Part shown: positions 1 through 7,182 of the stretch, piece after piece
Layout of the letters: the number at the start of each line of letters is the position of its first letter
How positions within the stretch are numbered: the first letter of the stretch is position 1
NCBI GenBank assembly: GCA_027009605.1
Contig: JALVCY010000604.1
Coordinates: forward strand, 1 to 7,541
DNA from: Saprospiraceae bacterium
GTDB lineage: Bacteria; Bacteroidota; Bacteroidia; Chitinophagales; Saprospiraceae
Direction: 5' to 3'
Length of the DNA stretch: 7,541 bases
Translations under genes and position numbers: made by a program
The notes under the pieces: model-generated
Database searches by the model: none
Told to the model about the DNA's origin: nothing
The model's input: only the letters and a program-made list of their open reading frames with translations

Positions 1-2
1 GA

Positions 3-359
3 TACAAAATTGAAGTTTTTACTTATTTTGACTGTAAAGCATCCTATTTTAAAAGGTCAAAGCAAGATTCTGTTACTTTGGTACATGAACAAGTCCATTT
101 TGATATTTCAGAATTATATGCTCGAAAATTTATTATGCGTATGCAACAAGAAGCTGATAATTTTAGGAAAGCGATGGCTATTCATCAGCAGGTGATGGAA
201 GACATAACCAGAGAGATGCAAGTAAAACAAGATGAGTATGATGCGGAGATTTATCCCGACCGGAGTAAGCAGTCCAAATGGAGCACTTGGATAAAGGAAG
301 AATTGGAGAAAACCAAGGCACTTGCTGATAAGAGATTGACGAGCCCGAAGACTAGATAG
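3..359 (+). CDS. Putative secreted zinc peptidase, DUF922-like (5' truncated)
   Basis: The reading frame is open from position 3 with no start codon of its own, so the gene begins outside the window; 118 codons are visible before the TAG at 357-359. The peptide contains VHEQVHFDISELYARKF, whose HEQVH (codons 84-98) is a HEXXH zinc-binding motif. This motif followed by FDIxExYARK is what I associate with the DUF922 / COG5661 family (predicted secreted Zn-dependent proteases). Before it comes a beta-rich stretch (IEVFTYFDCKASYF); after it comes a charged, helical tail ending WIKEELEKTKALADKR. In family members I remember, a YDxxTxHG-like motif follows; here the matching place reads YDAEIYPDRSK, without the histidine, so the third metal ligand is uncertain. 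Catalytic activity is unproven, the signal peptide lies outside the window, and no partner is evident. The family call rests on motif memory only. Confidence 0.7.
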   Translation, partial: YKIEVFTYFDCKASYFKRSKQDSVTLVHEQVHFDISELYARKFIMRMQQEADNFRKAMAIHQQVMEDITREMQVKQDEYDAEIYPDRSKQSKWSTWIKEELEKTKALADKRLTSPKTR

Positions 360-377
360 GGTATGATTGCCACAAAT

Positions 378-408
378 GCCAAAGATTTTTGGTCAGGCGC
401 TTTTTTTT
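378..408 (+). terminator. Weak terminator-like hairpin plus T8 after the peptidase gene
   Basis: CCAAA (379-383) can pair with TTTGG (388-392) around a GATT loop, extended by one G-T pair. A run of eight T follows at 401-408, but eight bases separate stem and tract and the stem is short and A/T rich. It lies about 20 bases after the upstream stop codon, where a terminator would be expected. It overlaps the -33 part of the next promoter, so the two may not both be real. Confidence 0.3.
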
Positions 409-419
409 GTGTACATTTG
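388..419 (+). promoter_or_regulatory. Bacteroidota-type promoter for the sugar-salvage operon
   Basis: TACATTTG at 412-419 matches the -7 consensus TAnnTTTG exactly. TTTG at 388-391 matches the -33 element, and the 20-base spacer lies within the range known for this phylum. Transcription would start near 425, giving a leader of roughly 28 bases. That leader has no Shine-Dalgarno sequence but is A-rich just before the ATG at 453 (TTTAAAACCAA), as is usual for the phylum. Confidence 0.7.
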
Positions 420-452
420 AGCTCTTCTATTTTTTGTAGAATTTAAAACCAA

Positions 453-1367
453 ATGGTGAATCCAAACCCACCCACCTTAGTCATCTTGGCAGCCGGCCTA
501 GGGAGTCGCTATGGAGGCTTGAAGCAATTAGATAGTATCAGTTCGCAGGGAGAGACGATTATGGATTTTTCTATTTTTGATGCGATCCGAGCCGGTTTTG
601 GGAAGATTGTTTTTGTGATTCGTCAGTCTTTTGAACAACGTTTTCGGGCGCTTTATACCCAAAAGCTTAAAAATCGGATTCCATTAGAATTTGTCTTTCA
701 GGAGATTGAAAATGTCCCTACTTCTTACCGAAATCCAAACCGCCAAAAACCTTGGGGCACCGCACATGCCTTGTTGATGGCTAAAGAGGTTGTTCAGGAG
801 AACTTTGCGGTCATTAATGCGGATGATTTTTATGGGCGGGAGGCGTTTGTGGAGATGGCGGCCTACTTGAGCCAAATTCCGGTGGATGCTGCTATCTTTG
901 GGATGATGGCTTATCGGTTGGAAAATACTTTGTCTGTGCATGGCTCGGTGTCGCGGGGCATTTGTCAGGTGAGTCGGGACGGATATTTGCAGGAAATAAA
1001 AGAATTGACCAATATTAAGAAAATTGGCAAACAGTTTGTCGCCGAATCGATCCACCGGCCTATAAAAGGCTTGACTGGGGAGGCTATTGTTTCCATGAAT
1101 TTTTGGGGATTTACGCCTAAGTATTTTGAATTTGCAGAGCCGTTTTTTGAACAATTCCTTGCGGAAAATGCGGGGCAGCTCCAAGCAGAATTTTTTATTC
1201 CAAGCGTGGTTGATAAACTCATCCAAAAGCAAAATGCTTTGGTTAAAGTCCTGCACTCTAATGCCCGATGGTTTGGCGTGACCTATCAAGCGGACAGCGT
1301 CCTTGTCCGGGAGAAAATTAAGCAATTAAAGTTAAATAAAATATATCCGGACGACCTATGGGCATGA
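453..1367 (+). CDS. Sugar-1-phosphate nucleotidyltransferase
   Basis: This 304-residue cytoplasmic enzyme should transfer a nucleotide from an NTP to a sugar 1-phosphate, releasing pyrophosphate. The N-terminal nucleotide-binding signature LAAGLGSRYGGLKQ (residues 12-25) is complete, with the phosphate-binding GxGxR and the lysine K24. PWGTAHA (100-106) is the segment that usually contacts the base and sugar. NADDFYG (122-128) supplies the metal-binding aspartate pair D124/D125. MNFWGF (215-220) and the WFGVTY tail (273-278) are further conserved points. Length and motifs fit the NTP_transferase (GT-A fold) family; no left-handed beta-helix acyltransferase domain follows. The ATG at 453 is chosen because it sits just before the signature, behind an A-rich leader and a perfect promoter. 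The gene overlaps the kinase gene downstream, so the substrate is probably that kinase's product, such as N-acetylhexosamine 1-phosphate. Exact sugar and nucleotide cannot be read from the sequence. Confidence 0.9.
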   Translation: MVNPNPPTLVILAAGLGSRYGGLKQLDSISSQGETIMDFSIFDAIRAGFGKIVFVIRQSFEQRFRALYTQKLKNRIPLEFVFQEIENVPTSYRNPNRQKPWGTAHALLMAKEVVQENFAVINADDFYGREAFVEMAAYLSQIPVDAAIFGMMAYRLENTLSVHGSVSRGICQVSRDGYLQEIKELTNIKKIGKQFVAESIHRPIKGLTGEAIVSMNFWGFTPKYFEFAEPFFEQFLAENAGQLQAEFFIPSVVDKLIQKQNALVKVLHSNARWFGVTYQADSVLVREKIKQLKLNKIYPDDLWA

Positions 1368-2437
1368 CACAACACATCAAACATATTTTCGAGCATTTTG
1401 ACAGTCAAAGTCCGATGCTTTCTTTTTCGGAGTTGGTATCCGGTCATATCAATGACACTTATTTGATTAAAACGGCCGAAAAGCCTGACTATGTTTTACA
1501 ACGAATCAATCACCGTGTCTTTAAGGATGTGCCCGGCTTGGTCAATAATAAAGTGCTGATTAGTAAGCACTTACGTAAAAAATCAAAGGGTAAGACACGA
1601 AGGGATTTACAACGAAGCATCCTACAGTTTGTACCTTTAAAAGGTCAGAATATCTATTATTATAAGGAAGGAGAACACTATTGGAACATGATGGTGTATA
1701 TTGAGAATAGCCGGACGTTTGATGTGGTAACGAATCCCAAAATCGCCTTTGAAGGTGGAAAGCTCTTTGGGGATTTTTTGAATCAAACACAAGATTTTGA
1801 TAGTGGCCGGTTGATTGATGTGATTCCTAGGTTTCATGATATGGCCTTTCGGTTTGAGCAGTTTGAAGAGAGTTTGCAGGACGCTGCGCCCAAACGACTG
1901 GAAGAATCGAAGCTCGAAATAGATAAGATATGGGCGCTAAAAGAGGAGATGCACATCATCCAAAAATTAAAAGAGTCCGGTGCCATCCGAACCAGAGTGA
2001 CTCACAATGATACCAAAATATCTAATGCGCTTTTTGATTTGGATAATAAGGGATTGTGCGTCATTGACACCGACACGGTGATGCCGGGAATTGTGCATTA
2101 TGATTTTGGAGATGCCATTCGAACTATTTGCAATACAGCGGCAGAAGATGAGCAGGATTTGACGAAAGTCCGGTTTAACTATGATTTTTATGAAGCCTAT
2201 CAAGCCGGTTTCTTGGGAGAGATGAATCAGGCACTGACACCGATAGAGCGAAAATATTTGCCGTTGGCAGCTAAAACAATGACCTTTATTATGGCTATTC
2301 GTTTTTTGACGGATTTTCTAAATGGGGACATTTATTATAAGACGGCTTACGCAAATCATAACCTGGTGCGTAGCAAAAACCAATTGAAACTTATCGACAG
2401 TATGACGGATGCTTTTGCGCAAGCACTCAACGGATAA
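1358..2437 (+). CDS. APH-fold sugar kinase, N-acetylhexosamine 1-kinase-like
   Basis: This 359-residue kinase has the aminoglycoside-phosphotransferase fold and resembles NahK, which phosphorylates the anomeric hydroxyl of GlcNAc or GalNAc. The nucleotide loop is GHINDTYLI (29-37), followed by the lysine-equivalent region YVLQRIN (45-51). The catalytic loop is H216-N-D218-x4-N223, and the metal-binding segment is IDTDTVMPG with D237 and D239. The YDFGDAIRT stretch just after it is typical of NahK-like proteins rather than of antibiotic-modifying APH enzymes. The 359-residue length also matches NahK as I remember it. The start overlaps the preceding gene: ATG at 1358 or ATG at 1364, the latter making an ATGA overlap with the upstream stop and thus translational coupling; the second would give 357 residues. 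With the preceding nucleotidyltransferase it would form a two-step salvage route from free amino sugar to nucleotide sugar. An AmgK/MurU-like role in cell-wall sugar recycling is an alternative. Substrate is inferred. Confidence 0.87.
   Translation: MGMTQHIKHIFEHFDSQSPMLSFSELVSGHINDTYLIKTAEKPDYVLQRINHRVFKDVPGLVNNKVLISKHLRKKSKGKTRRDLQRSILQFVPLKGQNIYYYKEGEHYWNMMVYIENSRTFDVVTNPKIAFEGGKLFGDFLNQTQDFDSGRLIDVIPRFHDMAFRFEQFEESLQDAAPKRLEESKLEIDKIWALKEEMHIIQKLKESGAIRTRVTHNDTKISNALFDLDNKGLCVIDTDTVMPGIVHYDFGDAIRTICNTAAEDEQDLTKVRFNYDFYEAYQAGFLGEMNQALTPIERKYLPLAAKTMTFIMAIRFLTDFLNGDIYYKTAYANHNLVRSKNQLKLIDSMTDAFAQALNG
2427..2437. other. Convergent 3' overlap of two genes
   Basis: The kinase gene ends with TAA at 2435-2437 and the surface-protein gene ends, on the other strand, with TGA at 2429-2427. 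The two reading frames therefore share 11 bases tail to tail. No intergenic space exists for a terminator; nearby inverted repeats (TGCTT 2410-2414 with AAGCA 2421-2425; GGCC 2439-2442 with GGCC 2457-2460) are short and lack T tracts. Confidence 0.9.
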
Positions 2438-4535
2438 TGGCCACATCTCCAACAAAGGCCTTGGTCGCTCCATCTGTGAATTGGGCTACGACTCGATACA
2501 GATATACATCCGGTGGTAGCGCCCGTCCCCGATAAGTCCCATCCCACCTAAAACTCTGACCATCCCCTTGATGCCGGTCATCATAGACTTGCACTCCCCA
2601 ACGATCATAAATCTGCAATTCCAAAACCGCAGCGACATCCTTATCCGTGAATATCCTTAGTTCATCATTAAATCCATCTCCATTGGGAGAAAAGATATTA
2701 GGAACAAAAATCTCTTGCTTTTTGAGCACCTGAATGCGATGAGAAGTGGTCATCATACAGCCGGTAGGGTCATATACTTGCGCCGTATAAGTCGTTTCAT
2801 CGGTGGGGGTGACCATAACGGCAGGGCAAGTATCGCAGCTAATTTGTGTCGAAGGTGTCCAAAAAATACTATCCGGGTCAAAATTCAGATTTAGCGAAAG
2901 CGGAGTCGAATACCCCAACTTCAAAAGCTTTTTCCCGCTGATGGATGTAAAAAAATCTCCGTTTTTATAAGTGATATGGTAGTTTATCGTAGAGTCACAG
3001 CCAAATTGATTGGATAAGACGACCGGATAGACGCCTTCTGCTTGAACATCGGAACCATCTTCCAGCTGAATCGTCTCCCCTTTGCAAATCAACGTGTCTA
3101 TATCCAATTCAACCAGTTTTTTGACCGCCAAATTAAGATGCACTAAGCTATCACAGCCAAATATCGTAGAAAAATGATAGTCTTGGGAAACCGGTTCTAC
3201 AAAGGCATGGTCATTCCAGTGCAAAGTGTCTCCTTCGCAAATTTCTTGATTGTCTATTTGTTGATACGTAACGGCCATCCGGATGGTATCTGTCGAAATA
3301 TTGTTATCTTCATTTAGTTCCGGGACGGCTTGAGCATCATCTGCCACCGTATAGAGGACAAACTGATCGCCCAAATCATTCGGAATGGTCAACGTTATTT
3401 GTTGAAGAAGGCTATCTCCGATAGGAATTGGAGAAGTTGTTTTTTGTGTACCCAAAAGTAAATTTCCCGGCGCCAGCGCATAAAATGAGATGTCGGTATT
3501 TCTAGGCAAGCTATCATTGGCATCGGTATTATAAACCGTATAGTCCAAGGTAATCGCTCGTGAATCGCAAGTCCTGGCTAAGCTCTTTATTTTAGCGGAA
3601 GCATTGGGCAATTCATTGTTAATGGTGATGGCAAAGGTATTTAAGAAGATGATGTCATTTCCGGAAGTGAGTGCAATATTGATTTGTTGATCTCCGGTAT
3701 GGATGAATGTTGAGATGTCGTATTCATCCACATCCATATTGTAGTTGGTGGTACTGTGGGTGTACGTATTGGTACTATTGAAAATGGCTCCTACGGGATT
3801 GATATCGTTGGAGAGTTCGTGTCCATTGACTTGTATGCCTTCGGCGCCTAGGTGCGGTAGATTATCGCCTTCCCAGACCACATAGCCCAATTTTCCCCCG
3901 TTGGGATTCGTGATTTCCAGGTTGTTGAGATTAAAATGTATGGTGGAGGTACTGACACCTTGAAAGCCGTCGTAGAGTTTGACGGTATTTAACGGAAGTG
4001 AATTATCTTCATAAATAACAATGATGACCCAGCCGCTATAAACCGTTGAGTTACAGTATTTAGGGCCCGAATCGGCATCTAATTCGGACACGGTGTAGTC
4101 TCCTTCGCCATATTGTTGAAGTAAGTCTGTGATGTCCTTTGATGCGCAAAAATAGGGCTGTGTGCCGGACAAGACCGAGACATAATCTACATAATTTTTT
4201 TCGGCATCGATAGACCGGTCGGTGAGTCCATTGGGTCCGGAGAATTGGATATGGGTATCTCCGCTTCCGGAGCCGGACCAATACAATATTGCTTTTTCGA
4301 TTTTTGTAGCCGTCGCAGGCAAGGTAAATAAGGCGGAAGAAGTCGATACATTGGAGCTGTCGCAATTAAAATCATTGCTGGTCGAGTTGCCCAATAAATT
4401 GTTGCTTGCGCCAAACATCAAAAAATCATAACGCCCGTTGAAGGACAAATACGGCGTGACCGGCACTTGCGCCAAGCCGGAGACCGCAAAGGAAACGACA
4501 AAAAGAAAAATCAAAAAATTCTTGAAAAAAATCAT
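2427..4535 (-). CDS. Secreted multidomain surface protein with T9SS type B sorting domain
   Basis: This 702-residue protein begins with a signal peptide (MIFFKNFLIFLF, cleavage likely near GLAQ at 20-23). I chose ATG at 4535; a TTG three codons upstream lies inside a hairpin and is less likely. Residues ~25-310 form a beta-rich ectodomain of unknown function with LYWSGS, SGWVIIVIYED (W169) and LYDGFQG motifs. Residues ~318-415 look like a CARDB-type adhesion domain ending ELNEDNNIS. Two tandem ~51-residue repeats follow: ICEGD (C433) to GCDS (460-463), and ICKGE (C484) to GCDS (512-515). A PKD-like segment (~540-608) precedes the C-terminal domain at ~611-702: VPNIFSPNGDGFNDELRIF, then YDRWG and PPDVYLYRV. 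That is the gliding-motility-associated CHU_C / type B sorting domain, which directs export through the type IX system to the cell surface or medium. Ligand and role are unknown. It lies 71 bases after the DPP-IV-like gene on the same strand. Confidence 0.9.
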   Translation of the reverse strand: MIFFKNFLIFLFVVSFAVSGLAQVPVTPYLSFNGRYDFLMFGASNNLLGNSTSNDFNCDSSNVSTSSALFTLPATATKIEKAILYWSGSGSGDTHIQFSGPNGLTDRSIDAEKNYVDYVSVLSGTQPYFCASKDITDLLQQYGEGDYTVSELDADSGPKYCNSTVYSGWVIIVIYEDNSLPLNTVKLYDGFQGVSTSTIHFNLNNLEITNPNGGKLGYVVWEGDNLPHLGAEGIQVNGHELSNDINPVGAIFNSTNTYTHSTTNYNMDVDEYDISTFIHTGDQQINIALTSGNDIIFLNTFAITINNELPNASAKIKSLARTCDSRAITLDYTVYNTDANDSLPRNTDISFYALAPGNLLLGTQKTTSPIPIGDSLLQQITLTIPNDLGDQFVLYTVADDAQAVPELNEDNNISTDTIRMAVTYQQIDNQEICEGDTLHWNDHAFVEPVSQDYHFSTIFGCDSLVHLNLAVKKLVELDIDTLICKGETIQLEDGSDVQAEGVYPVVLSNQFGCDSTINYHITYKNGDFFTSISGKKLLKLGYSTPLSLNLNFDPDSIFWTPSTQISCDTCPAVMVTPTDETTYTAQVYDPTGCMMTTSHRIQVLKKQEIFVPNIFSPNGDGFNDELRIFTDKDVAAVLELQIYDRWGVQVYDDRHQGDGQSFRWDGTYRGRALPPDVYLYRVVAQFTDGATKAFVGDVAIIR

Positions 4536-4593
4536 ATCGGCCAAGCTTAGAAATTCAATGTCAATTGACGATGGATTCTACGCAGCTTGGCCG
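4525..4593 (-). promoter_or_regulatory. Inverted repeat and T7 tract abutting the T9SS cargo start codon
   Basis: CGGCCAAGCT (4538-4547) and AGCTTGGCCG (4584-4593) are perfect 10-base inverted repeats, 7 of 10 being G or C. Inside them TAGAA (4548-4552) can pair with TTCTA (4576-4580), leaving a CGC bulge, and the loop carries the palindrome GTCAATTGAC (4560-4569). Read along the minus-strand transcript, the structure begins about 13 bases after the DPP-IV-like stop codon and ends two bases before the ATG at 4535. A run of seven T follows at 4531-4525. It could be an imperfect intrinsic terminator or attenuator for the upstream gene, or a structure limiting translation of the downstream one. 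The six-base gap before the T tract is longer than in a classical terminator. Confidence 0.5.
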
Positions 4594-4606
4594 GTTTTGT
4601 TCGTTC

Positions 4607-6742
4607 TTATTGGTTATGTTCCATGATGTAATTCAAGACCTTTCGCATCAAATGAATCCGGTCTTTTCCGCGTACATTATGCGGATGCATCGGGTAGGGG
4701 AAGAAGTCGGTTTGGACACCTTCATCCACACATTTTTTGATAAAAGCATAGTTGTGTTGGGGCACCACTACATCATCGACCGTACCGTGAATGGTGAGTA
4801 AGTGTCCTTTAAGATTTTTGACATAATTCAATAAGCTGGCTTCCTTGAATCCTTCGGGATTGGTCTCTTCGGTATCCATGTACCGTTCGCCATACATGAT
4901 TTCGTACCATTTCCAATCTATGACGGGGCCGCCCGCCACGCCGGTTGTAAAGACGCCCGGATGACGCAACATCAAAGAAGTGGTCATAAATCCACCAAAA
5001 CTCCAGCCATGCACCGCTATTCGATTGGCGTCCACATATTTTAGGCGTTTTAGATAGTCCACGCCGATGAGTTGGTCTTCCATCTCATGAGTGCCCAGCC
5101 GTCTAAAGACTTCACTTTCAAAGTCAAATCCGCGATTGTCGGAGCCATGGCCATCCACGGTAAAGATGATATAGCCTTGTTCGGCCATCCATTGCATCCA
5201 TAATGGCGCTCCATAATTCCACCGGTTGCTAATCAATTGGACATGCGGGCCGCCATAGACATAAACCAAAACCGGATATTTTTTCTTCGCCTTAAAACGA
5301 CTAGGCTTAATCATGCGAGCATACAAGTCCTTTCCGTCATAGGACTTGATGGTAAATACTTCAGTGGTGCCGATACGTACATCTTTGAGCGGGTCGGGCG
5401 CAGAAAAGACTTTTTTATATTTTTTGGTCAATAAGTTATAGTAACCAATTTCTCTAGGTACCGTCGGGCTGGAATATTCATCCAGAAGGTATTCATTGTT
5501 TGAACCGCCGAGCCGGACGTTGTGAGTGCCATCGCCTTGAGTGATTTGTCTTTGGACACCGGATTTGATGTCGAGCGAAAAAGCGTGGGTATTGAGGGGG
5601 TTTTCTCCCGTTGCCGTAAAAATAATTTCGCCCATTCTTTGGCTATAGCCGACGATGTCTTTTATGACCCATTTATTTTTGGTGAGTTTTCGGGGTGTTT
5701 TTAGATTTCCGGAAAACATATAAATATTCATATAACCATCCCGTTCACTCATCCAAAAAAGCCTGCCCGGAAGCAAGGGAGTAGAAAAGACAGGATGCTC
5801 CGGTTCGACCCATTTTTCATTTTGCTCTTCGGTGAGTGTGCGTACCAGTGCGCCGGAATAGGAGTCGTATTTGTTGAGCCAAAGGTGATTTTGGTCGCGA
5901 TTGACTTCGGCTAGATAGATAAACATTTCATCATCAGCCCATTTCAAATTGGTCAAATAGTGGTCATCTCTTTTGGTTTCCAATCGAAGGTACTTCCCGG
6001 TTTGGGTATTATAGACCCAAGTGGAGGGCAATTCACTTCCTTGACCATTCATCGGATACTTGATATTCTTTAAGCTGGCCGGATAGGTGGTGATATCTAC
6101 CAATGGATAGTTGGTGACATGGGTTTCGTCCTTGCGGTAAAAAGCGAGCAAGTCCCCTTTGGGTGACCAAAAAGTACCTTTGGAGATACCAAATTCAAAT
6201 CTAGCGATGGCCTGCCCACTGACAATATTGGTGTCTTTGACTTCGGCCACGGGAATTTTGGGATTGTTTTTGTCCGCTATATACAAGTTATTTTTGATGG
6301 TATAGGCTAGTTTTTTGCCTTTGGCAGTATAGTCCAAATTTTGAGCAACATCCGAAGGGTAGTCCAAAATCTTTTCTAATTTCCGATTTTCGGTATCATA
6401 GACAAACAACTCATCTTGTAGCGTAAAATAGAAGGTTGAAGCGCTAATCCAGTGAATCGAAGGGAGTTTTTCCATTCCCGGTTTGATTTCGGATGCTTTG
6501 ATTTCGTATTCCTTGTAGCCGGGCTCTAGTGGGTGAAAAATCAAAGTGGTACGCTCATCATCCGTGGTGGAATACATCAAAGCTCCTTTCAGCCATTGAA
6601 AGCCCTTGGGGCGTTTGGGGTAAAGCCCTTTTTGGTAATAAAGAATGGCATCTTCCAGAGTTAATTTGCGACTTTGGGCTTGGGATGCGCTTGCGCAAAA
6701 AATAAAAAAGCCAACAAAAAGTAGAATCGAACGGAGTTTCAT
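4607..6742 (-). CDS. S9 family peptidase, dipeptidyl peptidase IV-like
   Basis: This 711-residue exported serine peptidase should remove N-terminal dipeptides, preferably X-Pro or X-Ala, from peptides in the periplasm or at the surface. A signal peptide occupies residues 1-22 (MKLRSILLFVGFFIF to SQAQ). Residues ~23-460 form the beta-propeller (DPPIV_N type), with ARFEFGISKGTFWSPKGD around E183 at the place where DPP-IV enzymes bind the substrate amino terminus. The alpha/beta-hydrolase domain follows, with YVYGGPH as oxyanion-side motif and the triad S581 (GWSFGG), D656 (GTVDD) and H688 (HPHNV). The S-D-H spacing of 75 and 32 residues, and the glutamate position relative to the serine, equal those I recall for Porphyromonas gingivalis DPPIV. 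ATG at 6742 is preferred over an adjacent TTG at 6745. A TACCTTTG promoter element lies upstream. The propeller has one clear glutamate where mammalian DPP-IV has two, so exact specificity is open. Confidence 0.92.
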   Translation of the reverse strand: MKLRSILLFVGFFIFCASASQAQSRKLTLEDAILYYQKGLYPKRPKGFQWLKGALMYSTTDDERTTLIFHPLEPGYKEYEIKASEIKPGMEKLPSIHWISASTFYFTLQDELFVYDTENRKLEKILDYPSDVAQNLDYTAKGKKLAYTIKNNLYIADKNNPKIPVAEVKDTNIVSGQAIARFEFGISKGTFWSPKGDLLAFYRKDETHVTNYPLVDITTYPASLKNIKYPMNGQGSELPSTWVYNTQTGKYLRLETKRDDHYLTNLKWADDEMFIYLAEVNRDQNHLWLNKYDSYSGALVRTLTEEQNEKWVEPEHPVFSTPLLPGRLFWMSERDGYMNIYMFSGNLKTPRKLTKNKWVIKDIVGYSQRMGEIIFTATGENPLNTHAFSLDIKSGVQRQITQGDGTHNVRLGGSNNEYLLDEYSSPTVPREIGYYNLLTKKYKKVFSAPDPLKDVRIGTTEVFTIKSYDGKDLYARMIKPSRFKAKKKYPVLVYVYGGPHVQLISNRWNYGAPLWMQWMAEQGYIIFTVDGHGSDNRGFDFESEVFRRLGTHEMEDQLIGVDYLKRLKYVDANRIAVHGWSFGGFMTTSLMLRHPGVFTTGVAGGPVIDWKWYEIMYGERYMDTEETNPEGFKEASLLNYVKNLKGHLLTIHGTVDDVVVPQHNYAFIKKCVDEGVQTDFFPYPMHPHNVRGKDRIHLMRKVLNYIMEHNQ

Positions 6743-6789
6743 CAAGAAAAAATTGAATGGTGAATAAGTGAAATCAAGTCATCTCGAGC

Positions 6790-6797
6790 CAAAGGTA
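6790..6797 (-). promoter_or_regulatory. -7 promoter element of the DPP-IV-like gene
   Basis: On the minus strand 6797-6790 reads TACCTTTG, an exact match to the TAnnTTTG consensus. It lies about 48 bases upstream of the ATG at 6742, giving a leader near 40 bases that is A/T rich next to the start codon. No convincing TTTG or TTG is found 17-23 bases further upstream, so the -33 element is weak or absent. Confidence 0.55.
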
Positions 6798-6946
6798 CAT
6801 ACTTTTTGGGGGTGAGGAGTAGGGGATGCACCTAAAGGCTAAAAATCAACACGAAATTAAGTGGTTTTATTGTGAATCTTGCATTTTTGGGAGATTATTT
6901 TACATGATGCTATTGCCTTTGGCAGTCAATTGTCTTTCTGTGAACA

Positions 6947-7040
6947 GTGAGTGTACTCCGATAAGTAGGTTTTTTGAAAAAGCTGGAAAAGTTGCCAAAT
7001 TTTATTCTGGAAGCATGTATTCTGTTCAATTGTTCAAGCG
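6947..7040. repeat. 94-bp direct repeat, copy 1
   Basis: This unit aligns without gaps to the next 94 bases with 76 of 94 identities by my count. The best conserved parts are the core AGTTGCCAAAT and the final 21 bases, ending in two TTCAANNG units (7025-7040). A shorter, more divergent relative seems to precede it at about 6893-6934 (ATTATTTT, ATG, GCCTT, TCAATTGT in the same order). Confidence 0.8.
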
Positions 7041-7134
7041 TTGAGTCTGCTCCGAAAAGTCGGGTTTTTGAAATGGTTGGAACAGTTGCCAAATATTATT
7101 TTGATGGAATGCCTTCTGTTCAATTGTTCAAGCG
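7041..7134. repeat. 94-bp direct repeat, copy 2
   Basis: This is the second tandem copy, directly abutting the first. It differs from copy 1 at 18 positions, most of them in the middle third around 7101-7113. Its end runs on into two further TTCAANNG units (7135-7150), so the copy is extended compared with copy 1. Confidence 0.8.
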
Positions 7135-7150
7135 TTCAATCGTTCAACTG
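7119..7150 (+). repeat. Array of four TTCAANNG octamers
   Basis: Four uninterrupted 8-base units read TTCAATTG, TTCAAGCG, TTCAATCG and TTCAACTG. Only the two bases before the final G vary. Two further units of the same form stand at 7025-7040. The array forms the left arm of an inverted repeat with 7183-7214. Confidence 0.9.
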
Positions 7151-7182
7151 ATTGCTCATAACTAGTTGATTTCCAGCACCTT

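Noticed and set aside
10..195. Open frame with a hydrophobic start overlapping the first gene
   Set aside because: It is out of frame with the HEXXH reading, which is open from the window edge and carries family motifs; this frame has none.
684..1325. Long antisense frame (213 codons) inside the nucleotidyltransferase gene
   Set aside because: The plus-strand frame has complete catalytic motifs; the antisense product shows no recognisable domain or promoter and is a shadow.
1358..2437. Antibiotic-modifying aminoglycoside phosphotransferase
   Set aside because: The fold is shared, but the THNDTKxxN and IDTDTVMPG/YDFGD segments and the coupled nucleotidyltransferase point to a sugar 1-kinase.
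4536..4544. TTG start three codons upstream for the surface protein
   Set aside because: The TTG lies within the inverted repeat arm; ATG at 4535 gives a cleaner signal peptide and is the commoner start.
6826..7165. Two overlapping small plus-strand proteins in the repeat region
   Set aside because: They run through the 94-bp repeats in different frames, and their similarity to each other is explained by the DNA repeat; no leader or motif supports translation.
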